NCBI RefSeq assembly: GCF_002205845.1
Contig: NZ_NISI01000002.1
Location: forward strand, 310,001 to 374,000
Origin: Roseateles puraquae
Lineage (GTDB): Bacteria; Pseudomonadota; Gammaproteobacteria; Burkholderiales; Burkholderiaceae_C
DNA length: 64,000 nt
Direction of reading: 5' to 3'
Shown in pieces: positions 17,949 to 26,190 of this stretch. The notes under the pieces are model-generated. The model searched no databases, was not told the DNA's origin, and saw only the letters and a program-made list of their open reading frames with translations. Both the position numbers and the translations under genes were made by a program. Positions within the stretch are counted from its first letter, which is position 1, and each line of letters starts with the position of its first letter.

Positions 17949-18284
17949 ATGACTGAAGCTCTAGCCTGCGGCGCGTCGCCACGACATGCACCGACTGACG
18001 GCGGTGTCGTGGCCCGTGTGCCTGGCCAGGACATCGCACAGGCCAGAAGATCGCTGCCGGAACCTGCCTGTGCGCTCGATGACGAATTGAGCGTGGAGGT
18101 TGACGCCGCACGGATGGGTCGCGTGCGCCTGATCTTCAGGATGCAGCGCTACAGCAGACCCCGGGGCAAGGTCTCCTATTTCTCCTGGCTCTGCCGACAC
18201 GCCGAGCAAGTTATTGACCCATCGAAACAGGATCCGCTCGGTCCGCGGCACATCTCCCAACGTCCGTCCGAGCCTTCTCCATGA
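17949..18284 (+). CDS. Hypothetical protein, first of a coupled pair
   Basis: 111 residues from the ATG at 17949. The central region 'GRVRLIFRMQRYSRPRGKVS' followed by 'FSWLCRHAEQVI' is rich in aromatic and basic residues and looks like a folded nucleic-acid-binding or adaptor protein, but no family is recognised. The stop overlaps the next start as ATGA, so the two are translationally coupled. The frame is open far upstream of 17949, but that part has no convincing coding character. Confidence 0.5.
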   Translation: MTEALACGASPRHAPTDGGVVARVPGQDIAQARRSLPEPACALDDELSVEVDAARMGRVRLIFRMQRYSRPRGKVSYFSWLCRHAEQVIDPSKQDPLGPRHISQRPSEPSP

Positions 18285-18541
18285 GCGCACCCTCGTTACC
18301 TCAGATCCTGCTTCGGAAGGCCCATTCGCCACAGACTGATCTGGACCTCGCGACGGAAGGTGTGCTGCGCTACGTGTGGAGTAGCGAGTGGGGCGGCATG
18401 CTCATCGAAGCGCGGGATGGCGTGGTCTACGTCAACGGTCGGCGCGTCGATGCGGCTCCCGCACCGGCCGGCGCCGTGTCGGCTGATGACCGCGTTGCCA
18501 GTGTTGAAAGTTCAAAGTTGAGTGACACAAAAAGCCGATAG
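18281..18541 (+). CDS. Hypothetical protein, second of a coupled pair
   Basis: 86 residues, starting in an ATGA overlap with the previous gene. The core 'GVLRYVWSSEWGGMLIEARD' then 'GVVYVNGRRVD' looks like a small beta-rich domain. The last residues ('SKLSDTKSR') are encoded inside the repeat region that begins at 18509, so the original C-terminus may have been replaced when a mobile element inserted there. Confidence 0.5.
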   Translation: MSAPSLPQILLRKAHSPQTDLDLATEGVLRYVWSSEWGGMLIEARDGVVYVNGRRVDAAPAPAGAVSADDRVASVESSKLSDTKSR

Positions 18542-18640
18542 TTCAGACTTGGGTGAGACACGGGTTCAAAGCCTGCTGACCCGGCCGGAGCCAAGTAGTT
18601 GATCTGAGCCGGTTTTCAGTTTTGGGTTGAGCGCAAACCG
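18509..18640. repeat. Tandem degenerate repeats, IS-end-like
   Basis: Three related, same-orientation motifs occur: AGTTCAAAGTTGAGTGACAC (18509-18528), a 22-mer at 18540-18561 (AGTTCAGACTTGGGTGAGAC plus AC), and TTCAGTTTTGGGTTGAGCGC (18615-18634). Multiple short repeats of about 20 bp are typical of transposase-binding ends, notably IS21-type elements and Tn7-like transposons. No transposase gene of the IS21 type is present here, so this is either a remnant end or the right end of the large element. Its left boundary falls within a coding frame and its right boundary within a chemotaxis-receptor fragment. Confidence 0.5.
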
Positions 18641-19101
18641 ACAGCCGAGCGAGACGCTTCTTGCGCCAGCTTGAAAACAGCCACGGAATGCACCAGCCCT
18701 TGCGCCTGTTGATTCAGCACGCCGGCCGCAGAGGCCATCTGTTCGACAAGCGCCGCATTCTGCTGCGTGGATTCGTCCAGGCGGGCCACGGAGCTGCTGA
18801 CGTGATGGATTCCGTTGGCCTGTTCCTGCGTGGCGCGGCTGATTTCTGCGATCAGGTCAGCGACACGCTTGACTTCGTCGACAATGGTCGTCATGGCCGA
18901 GCCAGCGTCGTTGACGAGGCTGGAGCCAGCGACCACCTTGGTCACACTGGCGTCGATGAGTGCCTTGATCTCCTTGGCTGCCAGCGCACTGCGTTGAGCC
19001 AGGTTGCGCACCTCGCCGGCCACGACGGCAAAGCCGCGTCCCTGGTCGCCTGCCCGCGCCGCTTCGACCGAGGCGTTGAGCGCCAGGATGTTGGTTTGAA
19101 A
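18616..19101 (-). pseudogene. Methyl-accepting chemotaxis protein, C-terminal fragment
   Basis: The frame encodes the conserved receptor signalling tip: '[18 protein letters not shown]', '[17 protein letters not shown]' and later '[19 protein letters not shown]', ending 'STQN'. About 160 residues remain; complete receptors have 500 or more with a sensor and membrane segments, which are missing. At about 19101 the frame meets a response-regulator remnant read in another frame. The stop codon lies in the repeat region, so both ends are broken. Confidence 0.85.
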
Positions 19102-19624
19102 GGCTCTGGCCCCAGACCCGCTGCATCAGCTGCTCCCGGCTTACCGGCTCGCCTGACGCGAGTGCGAAGCTGGCAATCACCTGCTGCTCAGCCTCGCTCA
19201 AGTCAATTTCGTAGCCCTCCGGCGTGAGCAGGCGTGAACTCCCCGCGGCGAAGGTCCAGGGCGCTTTGGTGGCGCCCGGTGGATGCACCCGTCTCTGCAC
19301 CGCTTCGATGGCGGCCTGGACCTCTTCAGCGCCTGCGCCTGCAGGCAGCACCAAGTCCGCGCCCGCGCGCAGCAGGCTGGCGATGGGGCTGCCGCCGTCA
19401 GGGCACAGCACCACCACGCCGGCCTAGCTGCGCTTGCGGATCAGGCGCACGAGGACCGGCACCGGGAGGCCCTGTTCCAGTGGCGCGATCACGAAGAAGT
19501 CGCTGCCCTGCCAGCCTGCCTCCAGCACAAAGTCGTCAGCATCGTCGGCAACGATCACCTCGCCAACCTGCTTCATCGCAAAAGCGGGACCGTGCCCAAT
19601 CCAGGTCAAACGGTCAACGAGCAC
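19102..19624 (-). pseudogene. OmpR-like response regulator remnant
   Basis: The 3' part encodes a winged-helix output domain ('LLTPEGYEIDLSEAEQQVIA', '[11 protein letters not shown]') cut off at the junction near 19102. The 5' part looks like a receiver domain ('GSDFFVIAPL', 'AGADLVLPAG'). An in-frame TAG at 19424-19426 separates the two halves. Coding-like sequence continues upstream of 19624 without a clear start. The gene is therefore interrupted by a stop codon and truncated by fusion to a receptor fragment. Confidence 0.75.
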
Positions 19625-19722
19625 AACATCCTCTGTACCAACTTCAAGATCATGTTCATGGGGCAGCCGCAGCGGGACGAGCGTCGCCGCGGCGGTCGAG
19701 AGTGTCCCCTCCCAGGGCCTTG

Positions 19723-20502
19723 CTACTGCGCCGGCTTCTGGTCGAAGCGCAGCGCCAGCAAACGAACACCCTCTTCAAGGCAGCTGCGCAGCCCCTCGTC
19801 CAGGCTGTCCTTGCGGCTGCTGGTGTGCGCCACCTCGGGCGTGTAGGCGCTGGCCACCTTGCCGCGCTCGGCCATGACGCGGCTGGCGAGGGCGCCCACG
19901 CCTGACACGCTCACCTGCGAGCCTGACAGCTTGCGCCGCACGTTCACGGCATCCACGATGTCGCCCGTGGCGGCGTCGACGATGGAGATATCGACGCCCA
20001 GGGAATCCTTGTTGCCGGAGCCGCCGAGCTGCAAGCCGGCGATGTTCACGCCTGTGGACGAGCCGCTGGCAGCGGCGTTGATCTCGGTGATCTCGGCCTG
20101 GAAGATGTACTCCGCGCCGCGCAAGGGCTGCTGCGCCACGGTCCCCGTGGTCTGGCCGGCAGCGTTCAGCTGCTTCTCGGCCACAACGCCTCGCGCCAGC
20201 TTGGCGCGCTCCACCACGCGGAATTGCCCGGACTTCACCAGCGCCGTCTTGAACATCTCGGTGGCGCCCCGCGAGGGCAGCTCCATCAGGTTGCTGCTCA
20301 CCTCATAGACGGCCACCGCCACGCGCTGCTCCGGGCTCTTGCGCGGCAGCTTGCGCAAGGACTGGGTGCTGGTCGAGCTGTCTTCGCGCGCCCCCGGGCT
20401 TGCGCACCCCGTCATCGCGACAAGTGCCAGCGTCATGCTGCCGGCCAAAGCGCGGCGACGCGCAGGAGAGAACCGAGTGGGGCTGAGCCGTTGAGTCGTC
20501 AT
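19723..20502 (-). CDS. CsgG-like outer membrane lipoprotein
   Basis: 259 residues from the ATG at 20502; the frame extends further but without support. A signal peptide with a lipobox-like site ('LVAMTGCASPG', Cys33) predicts a lipoprotein. The body has CsgG/HfaB-type features: 'RVAVAVYEVSSN', 'SGQFRVVERAKLARGVVAEK', 'GAEYIFQAEITEI' and 'DISIVDAATGDIVDAVNV'. CsgG proteins form outer-membrane export pores for curli-like fibres, while relatives anchor holdfast or act in other envelope assemblies. It lies 79 bp downstream of an interrupted secreted-protein gene. No curlin genes are present, so the exported substrate is unknown. Confidence 0.82.
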   Translation of the reverse strand: MTTQRLSPTRFSPARRRALAGSMTLALVAMTGCASPGAREDSSTSTQSLRKLPRKSPEQRVAVAVYEVSSNLMELPSRGATEMFKTALVKSGQFRVVERAKLARGVVAEKQLNAAGQTTGTVAQQPLRGAEYIFQAEITEINAAASGSSTGVNIAGLQLGGSGNKDSLGVDISIVDAATGDIVDAVNVRRKLSGSQVSVSGVGALASRVMAERGKVASAYTPEVAHTSSRKDSLDEGLRSCLEEGVRLLALRFDQKPAQ

Positions 20503-20581
20503 GGTGCGGTCCGGGAAGTGGGAAGCTCGACCAAGCCAACGCCGTGCACGACCGGAACCGGACATGCGGGCGCGACCTGCA

Positions 20582-21076
20582 TCACAGGGGCGCCGTGACG
20601 TTGCGATAGCTCGTGGTGGCCTTGACCGTGGCGCTGTCCTCGCGGCGCGGCAGGCCGTCTTGCGTGCCCACCCAGACCTGAGCCGCTACCACCTCGCCCA
20701 TCGGGCCCTTGACGGAGAACCTGAACACCTGTGCCGGTGTGCCGTCCACCGTGTCGGTACCACCGCGCTCGCAGCTCTACAGCGCGCGCTCGGCCACCTG
20801 CACGGCCTCGCGCAGCTCCTGCACCGTGAATGAAGCCGGCGCCCAAGGCTCCGTGCCCAGGCGCTGGTACAGCTTGCCGTTCGCCTTGATGACCTCCAGG
20901 CTCGTGCCCGAGAAGCGCTTGACCGAGTGGAAGGCGGGCGCGTCGATCTGCTTGAGATTGGCCTGGGTGATGGCCTTGGCGCAGGCGGCATCGAGTGCGT
21001 GCGCGGCGCCTGGGAGGGCGCAGGCCAGCACAACCGGGAGCAGTGCGCGCTGAGGGCGCGAGCGGCGAAGTTTCAT
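20582..21076 (-). pseudogene. Secreted small protein gene with in-frame amber stop
   Basis: The frame starts at the ATG at 21076 with a clear signal peptide ('MKLRRSRPQRALLPVVLACA', cleavage after AHA). A TAG at 20777-20779 stops it after 99 residues ('VAERAL'). The same frame then continues with good coding character for 64 more codons ('TVDGTPAQVFRFSVKGPMGE', 'VVAAQVWVG') to a TGA at 20582. One base change explains this. It may be a recent pseudogene, a truncated functional protein, or a site of stop suppression. It is co-directional with the CsgG-like gene and divergent from the papain-like operon. Confidence 0.7.
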
Positions 21077-21264
21077 GGCATGTCCTTGTGTCTGATGGCG
21101 GGCACGGAGGGACCAACGGCGCCGCGGTGCGAATCCGGACATGCCCGCCAACCGGCCGGCAGCAGGAGGGGCGGGCAGGGGCAAAGGCTGGATGGCACGA
21201 CATGATGTCCGGATCTGTCTGCGGCCCACGTTGGCGTTTAAAGCCAGCCTGCAAGGACCTCGAC

Positions 21265-22725
21265 ATGCCCCCACCGCGCCATCATTGCGTTTTCATCGGC
21301 CTCATCGCCTGGGTCGCCACAGGCGCCAGCGTGGCGCAAATCAAATCGGCGCCTCCCTCGCCTCTCAATTGGGGCGGGCCTCCCGCCGGCATGCAGTCGC
21401 CCATCCAGAACGCAGCGGGGCTCCCAGGGGCGGTTGCAAGCCCTTTGCCGGCGGAGGCACTGAAAACCCAGCCCAGGGCCTCGCCCCAGCAGGCCTTTGA
21501 GGATGCCCAAAAGCTGCACCGCGAACACAGGCTGGCGTTCGGCATTGCCCTCACCCCAGCGCTGGGCATGCCCACGGTCAACTTGCGAGCAGTTGAAGCA
21601 GCCTGGCAACGCGCGGCGCAAGTCAATGCGCGTGCGGCCCAGGCGCTGCGCGATGAGGCTGCGGACCGGGCTCGCATGCCCGGGGGCGGAGCCCCGCAGG
21701 GCGGGCTGGCCCAGGGCGTGCCTCAGTTGCCTCGTTCGACCAGCGCAGGCCGCTTTGACTGGCGTGACTTCAACATCGTGTCGCCTGTGCGCGATCAAGC
21801 GCTGTGCGGCAGCTGCTGGGCGTTTGCCTCGGCCGCTGCGTTCGAGAGCAGCCACCGTCTGCGCAACAACAAGGCCATCGACGTCTCTGAGCAGGCGCTG
21901 CTTGACTGCAACACCGGCAGCTGCAACGGGGGCAACACCGGCGATGTCTTTGACCAAGCCCTGCCGGGTGCCGACGGCCTGGTGCTGGAAGCGGACTACG
22001 CGCCCTACGGCGCCGCCAAAGCCTCGCGCTGCATGCGCCGCCCTGACGCCGCACGCCTGCACGCGGTGGCGTGGGGCTTTGTGAACGCGGCGCACGCGGT
22101 GCCCAGCAATGCGCAGCTCAAGCAGGCTTTGATCGAGCGGGGACCGCTGGCCGTGGGGTTGTTCGCCGGCCGTCTGTTTCAGGCCTACCGCCCCGTGCCC
22201 AATGCGAAGAATGGGGCCGAGGTCTTCACCTACGGCGTGGACATGGGCGACAGCTTTGCTCAGCCCTACCCCGACGAGAAGGGCAATGTCAGCACCGCCT
22301 GGTTCAAGGTGGCCAAAGATGGCTACCTGCGCGGCACGCACCGGGGTGAACTGCTCAGCGACGTGGATGCCATGGCCAAGGCCTGGCTCGTGGTTGACCA
22401 CATGGTGCTGCTGGTGGGCTGGGACGACCAGCGCCAGGCGTGGCTCATCAAGAACTCCTGGGGCAGAGACTGGGGCCTGTACGGCGAGAAAGAGGCGGGC
22501 TATGGCTGGGTGCGCTACGGCCAGGGCAACCTCGGGGCTTATGCCGCTTGGGTGCAGGCCGCCTACACGCCCCTCGGTCGCGCCACCAGCGAACCCCTGC
22601 AACGCCAGACCACCGTCACTCCCCAGCCCAACCGCACGGCGCCCGTGCTGGTGCCGCCGGCGCCTGCGGGCCCGGCGTTGCCCAGCGTCCCGGCCGTCCC
22701 CACCACGCTGCCACGCCGGTGGTGA
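21265..22725 (+). CDS. Secreted papain-family (C1A) cysteine protease
   Basis: 486 residues from the ATG at 21265. An N-terminal signal segment (about 8-24) predicts export. Residues 25-160 are a Pro/Ala-rich pro-region. The catalytic domain spans about 163-455: Gln178 and Cys184 in 'DQALCGSCWAFA', His379 in 'VVDHMVLLVGWD' and Asn397 in 'IKNSWGRDWG', all in the papain order, plus the conserved 'CNGGNTGDVF' block. A Pro-rich tail of about 45 residues follows. All catalytic residues are present, so the enzyme should be active. C1A proteases are uncommon in this group. It starts an operon with an IPT-like protein and a lipoprotein. Confidence 0.92.
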   Translation: MPPPRHHCVFIGLIAWVATGASVAQIKSAPPSPLNWGGPPAGMQSPIQNAAGLPGAVASPLPAEALKTQPRASPQQAFEDAQKLHREHRLAFGIALTPALGMPTVNLRAVEAAWQRAAQVNARAAQALRDEAADRARMPGGGAPQGGLAQGVPQLPRSTSAGRFDWRDFNIVSPVRDQALCGSCWAFASAAAFESSHRLRNNKAIDVSEQALLDCNTGSCNGGNTGDVFDQALPGADGLVLEADYAPYGAAKASRCMRRPDAARLHAVAWGFVNAAHAVPSNAQLKQALIERGPLAVGLFAGRLFQAYRPVPNAKNGAEVFTYGVDMGDSFAQPYPDEKGNVSTAWFKVAKDGYLRGTHRGELLSDVDAMAKAWLVVDHMVLLVGWDDQRQAWLIKNSWGRDWGLYGEKEAGYGWVRYGQGNLGAYAAWVQAAYTPLGRATSEPLQRQTTVTPQPNRTAPVLVPPAPAGPALPSVPAVPTTLPRRW

Positions 22726-22750
22726 GTTCAGTTCCAACGGGATGCTTCCC

Positions 22751-24160
22751 ATGACACCACGCCTTGTTCTGACAACCGTCCTGTGCACGCTGTTCGCGCA
22801 TGCGGGCCACGCGCAACCACTGGCACCTGCGCCCGCGGCCTCGGGCCCGATCAAATGGGGCAGCAGCCCCACGGTGCCGGCGCCGTCCGCGTTGTCCAAC
22901 CCGCAGCCGTCCGCCTTCCCCGCGCGGCCCGTGACGGCCCTGCCGTTGACCCGCGGCGCTCCAGCCGCCGCGCAGCCCCCCAGCGTCGGGGCGCACACGC
23001 TGGCGCCCACCCAAGCGCCGGAGCTGAAAACCCCGCAGGACCTGGCCGGCCTGAGCGATACCCAGCCGGTTCGCTATGAAGGCCGCACCACCACGATCAA
23101 GGCCCTGCGTGAGTCTTCGCCGCCCCAGGTGCTGAGCAGGGGCAGCGCGGGCGTGACGCAGGCGCAGTGGACGCGCACCGTGCGGGGCCAGGCTCTGAAC
23201 ATCGCCGGCGGCTCGCCCGCAGGGCAGCTGGCTGCCGCCAATGCCGCACTGCGCCAAGCGGTGGAACGCTCAGCCGTCGGCGGCGCTGCCAGTGACCTGC
23301 TTCGGCCCAGCAGTGGCGCCCCCTCGGTGCAGCGCTGCAACGGTGTGGACTACGTGCAGCGCAGCGCCGCCAATGCGCCACCGCTCGCCGGCCCTCAGGT
23401 GCTCAACCTCAAGCAAAGCCATATCGGCCCTGGCGGTGCGGTCGTGCTGAACGGCCTGTGCTTTGGCGCTTCGCCGGGGCGCGTGCGCTTGATTGGCAAC
23501 TTCCCGGGCGGCCAACTGCTGCTCAGCACTCCCGTCTGGCGGCACGACGTGGTGTACGCAGAGATCCCCCAGGTGAATGGCGTGGCCAGCCACAACGTGG
23601 TGGTGCAGTTGCTCGATGCGCGTGGTGTGCTCGCCAACGAAATGCCCGGCCTGTGGGACACGCCCGCACAGAGCTTTGAAGTGGACTCGGCCCGCGTGTG
23701 GGAGGTCGCGCAGTGCGGCAACAACCAGCCGCCGTTTGATGCGCTGTGCCGCTCGGGGGCGACGTTGAACCCGAGCGTCGACGCCAAGACGTTGTCTGCA
23801 CTCCTGCTTCTGGAGCCCAGTCGTTGGCTCGATGAGGCGCTGCCTGCCACGGCCATCGGCGCGCTGCACCGGCGCATCGACGTGGATCGCCCGGTCGAGC
23901 CCTTCCAGGGGCGTGATGTCTATCGCCTCAAGGCCCCAGCGGGCTGCGTGGCCGAGAAGACCTTCTGGAGCCCGACCCTGAACGCCGCGGCCACCGGTTT
24001 CACCGCCACGCATCTGGACGAGCGCACCGTGGCCGTGGACTGGCGGGCAGACTTCTGTGTGAAGTACGGCTGGGCGCTCGACCACGACTGGAGCTGCATC
24101 GGCAACTACATGAGCCGCAAAACCGTGATCAGCTGCCCGGCGGGGACGACCTTGCCATGA
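22751..24160 (+). CDS. Exported IPT/TIG-like protein linked to the protease
   Basis: 469 residues from the ATG at 22751 (an in-frame ATG at 22742 is possible). A signal peptide ends near 'AHAGHA'. A Pro/Ala-rich region to about 200 precedes a beta-rich domain at about 210-310 ('GPGGAVVLNGLCFG', 'GRVRLIGNFPGGQLLLS', 'SHNVVVQLLDARGVLANEMP') that resembles IPT/TIG immunoglobulin-like folds. The C-terminal 150 residues contain several Cys and Trp. Residues 33-37 (PIKWG) match PLNWG at the same position in the protease. It begins 26 bp after the protease stop and overlaps the lipoprotein gene. It may be a partner, substrate or inhibitor of the protease. Confidence 0.72.
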   Translation: MTPRLVLTTVLCTLFAHAGHAQPLAPAPAASGPIKWGSSPTVPAPSALSNPQPSAFPARPVTALPLTRGAPAAAQPPSVGAHTLAPTQAPELKTPQDLAGLSDTQPVRYEGRTTTIKALRESSPPQVLSRGSAGVTQAQWTRTVRGQALNIAGGSPAGQLAAANAALRQAVERSAVGGAASDLLRPSSGAPSVQRCNGVDYVQRSAANAPPLAGPQVLNLKQSHIGPGGAVVLNGLCFGASPGRVRLIGNFPGGQLLLSTPVWRHDVVYAEIPQVNGVASHNVVVQLLDARGVLANEMPGLWDTPAQSFEVDSARVWEVAQCGNNQPPFDALCRSGATLNPSVDAKTLSALLLLEPSRWLDEALPATAIGALHRRIDVDRPVEPFQGRDVYRLKAPAGCVAEKTFWSPTLNAAATGFTATHLDERTVAVDWRADFCVKYGWALDHDWSCIGNYMSRKTVISCPAGTTLP

Positions 24161-24738
24161 ATGACAACAACCGACCACGCCTTCGCCAGCGGGCGCTGCT
24201 CCTCCTGGGCGTCTTGCTGGCAGCCTGCAACGCCAAGGCGCCCGAAGACCGTCAGCCCGCGACCGCGCCAGCGCCCGCGGCACCGGCCGCGGCCTGCGCT
24301 CGCTTGACCGAGGCGCAAGCGGCCCAGCTGCTGGCACTGCCAGCCACCCGCGCGATGCCCGACCGGGCCGAGAACTGCACCTGGAGCAGCGGCCGCGAGG
24401 ACACGCCGTTCCCGCTGCTCAACCTCAGCGTCAACCGGCTGGACGACGAGGCCTCGGCAGCCAAGCTCTTCGAAGCCACGGCCCACGTCCAAAGCAAGCT
24501 CAACGTTGAAGTGAACCGCACGCTGGGCCAGACGACTCTCAGCGCCGGTCGTGCGCCGCAGGGTTTGGGCGACGAGGCCTGGCTGCAAACAGACGATCTC
24601 GCCGGTGCCGACACCGCGCTGCTCGTCATTCGCGCAGGCCGCAGCGTCTACACCGTCAGCGTGGTCGGCATGGGCAAGACGCAAGGCCTGGCCGAGCGGC
24701 TGGAAGCCATCGGCCGCTACCTCGTGGCGGCGCGATGA
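24157..24738 (+). CDS. Hypothetical lipoprotein
   Basis: 193 residues, starting in an ATGA overlap with the previous gene. 'LLLLGVLLAACNAK' is a clear lipobox with Cys24, so the protein should be membrane-anchored. The mature part has a conserved-looking Cys pair ('ACARLTEAQA', 'ENCTWSSGRE') and a beta-rich end ('ADTALLVIRAGRSVYTVSVV'), similar in style to DUF3558-like small envelope lipoproteins; I assign no family. It is the third gene of the protease operon. Confidence 0.7.
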   Translation: MNDNNRPRLRQRALLLLGVLLAACNAKAPEDRQPATAPAPAAPAAACARLTEAQAAQLLALPATRAMPDRAENCTWSSGREDTPFPLLNLSVNRLDDEASAAKLFEATAHVQSKLNVEVNRTLGQTTLSAGRAPQGLGDEAWLQTDDLAGADTALLVIRAGRSVYTVSVVGMGKTQGLAERLEAIGRYLVAAR

Positions 24739-24765
24739 CGCCACGAAGACGGGCGACAGGGGCGA

Positions 24766-25377
24766 CTAACCCGGCCGCTCAAACGCGTCCCGCGCCTTCT
24801 GCGCCAGCGCCCAGTGATGGCAGCCCGGCTGGTGGTCGTTGATCAGCCCCATGGCCTGCATCAGGGCGTGCATGGTGGTCGGCCCGACGAACTTCCAGCC
24901 GCGCTTCTTGAGGTCTTTGGACAGCGCTTCTGACGGGGCGGACTGCGACAGGTTGTGTGCGACCGAATTCTTCGGGGGCTCGAAGCGCCACAGGTAGGCG
25001 GCCAGCGACCCTTCGGTGGCGACCAGGTCCACGCAGCGTCCGGCGTTGTGGATGGCGGCTTCGATCTTGCCGCGGTGGCGCACGATGCCCGGGTCGGCGA
25101 GTAGCCGGGCGACGTCGGTCGCGTCGAACTGCGCCACGCGGCGATAGTCGAAGCCCGCGAAAGCGGCCCGGAAGGCCTCGCGCTTGTTCAGGATGGTCCG
25201 CCACGACAGCCCGCTCTGGAACCCTTCCAGGCAAAGCTTCTCGAACAGCCGGAAGTCGTCCGCCACCGGGCGGCCCCACTCCTCGTCGTGGTAGCGAAGG
25301 TATTCGGCGTCGCCGGGGGCGGCGGCGCACCAGGCGCAGCGCGGGCGGCCATCGGGAGGCAGGTACAGGGGCTTCAA
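24766..25377 (-). CDS. tag: DNA-3-methyladenine glycosylase I
   Basis: This base-excision repair enzyme removes 3-methyladenine from alkylated DNA. The 203-residue protein has the family's features: 'RCAWCAAAPG' with the first zinc Cys, 'YHDEEWGRPV', 'LCLEGFQSGLSWRTILNKRE', and the C-terminal 'HQPGCHHW' that completes the zinc site. The start is a TTG at 25377 that overlaps the upstream stop as TTGA; no ATG is available before the domain. It is coupled to the upstream binding-protein gene. The length is slightly above E. coli Tag (187). Confidence 0.93.
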   Translation of the reverse strand: MKPLYLPPDGRPRCAWCAAAPGDAEYLRYHDEEWGRPVADDFRLFEKLCLEGFQSGLSWRTILNKREAFRAAFAGFDYRRVAQFDATDVARLLADPGIVRHRGKIEAAIHNAGRCVDLVATEGSLAAYLWRFEPPKNSVAHNLSQSAPSEALSKDLKKRGWKFVGPTTMHALMQAMGLINDHQPGCHHWALAQKARDAFERPG

Positions 25378-26126
25378 CGGTATTTCTCTTGCAGCAGGCG
25401 CAGCACGCCCTCGCGCTCCAGGCGGCGCAGGGCGTCGGTCAGGCGGTCGACGGTGGGCTGCGGCAGGTCGCTGCGCACGGCGAGGTATTGCGACTCTTCC
25501 TGGAAGACCGTGCGGCCCAGGCGCACGCGGTCGGCGAGCCGGGCGTCGCGGATGTGGCGGATCAGGTTCACATCCTGCCCGTAGATGGCATCGGTGCGTC
25601 CCAGGGTCAGCATCTGCAGCGCCTCGCGCTCGGAGCTCACCTCCGACAGGTTCACGCCGGCAATGTCGAGCTTGCGCGCCAGCACCGTGCCGCGCGTGAC
25701 GAGCACGGGCTTGACCTGGCTCATCGTGGCCAGGTCGAGCAGGCTGTCCACGGGGCGCAGGTCGTCCATGCGTTGCACGATGACGTGGCGGATGGTGTAC
25801 AGCGGCACGGGCACATAGCGCCATTGCCGCTCACGCTCGGGCGAGCGCAGCAGGCAGAAGAAGGCATCCACCTGGCCCTCGCCGAGCATGCGTTCCACGC
25901 GCCGCAGCGGCACGAGCTGGTCCAGCCCGGTGAAGCGCAGCCCCGGGTCCACGCGCTCGACGGCATGCAGCACGTCCATGCAGATGCCGGGGCGTTGCGG
26001 GCCGCTGTCAGGGTCGTACTTGACGAGGGAACTCGCCTGCTGGACGGTCCGCAGGGTCAGCTCTTGCGCGTGGGCGCCGGTGAGCGCCAGCCCGCCGATC
26101 AGGCCACAGCAGGCGCGGCGCAGCAT
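25374..26126 (-). CDS. Periplasmic solute-binding-like protein (SBP_bac_3 type)
   Basis: 250 residues with a signal peptide ('MLRRACCGLIGGLALTGAHA'). The body follows the family-3 extracellular binding-protein pattern: 'GICMDVLHAVERVDPGLRFT', 'LGEGQVDAFFCLLRSPER', and the later 'LTLGRTDAIYGQDV'. No permease or ATPase gene is adjacent, so it may be an orphan receptor or sensory module rather than part of an ABC transporter. The stop overlaps the tag start. A similar orphan gene lies at 44547. Confidence 0.8.
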   Translation of the reverse strand: MLRRACCGLIGGLALTGAHAQELTLRTVQQASSLVKYDPDSGPQRPGICMDVLHAVERVDPGLRFTGLDQLVPLRRVERMLGEGQVDAFFCLLRSPERERQWRYVPVPLYTIRHVIVQRMDDLRPVDSLLDLATMSQVKPVLVTRGTVLARKLDIAGVNLSEVSSEREALQMLTLGRTDAIYGQDVNLIRHIRDARLADRVRLGRTVFQEESQYLAVRSDLPQPTVDRLTDALRRLEREGVLRLLQEKYR

Positions 26127-26178
26127 GAGGTTTCAGGCTTTCCTGGGGACATTCGCGCAGCATAGCGCCCGGGGCCGG

Positions 26179-26184
26179 CAGAAT
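26179..26184 (+). promoter_or_regulatory. -10-like hexamer before apaG
   Basis: CAGAAT ends 6 nt before the apaG ATG, and there is no Shine-Dalgarno sequence. A transcript from here would be leaderless. Confidence 0.35.
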
Positions 26185-26190
26185 GCACGC

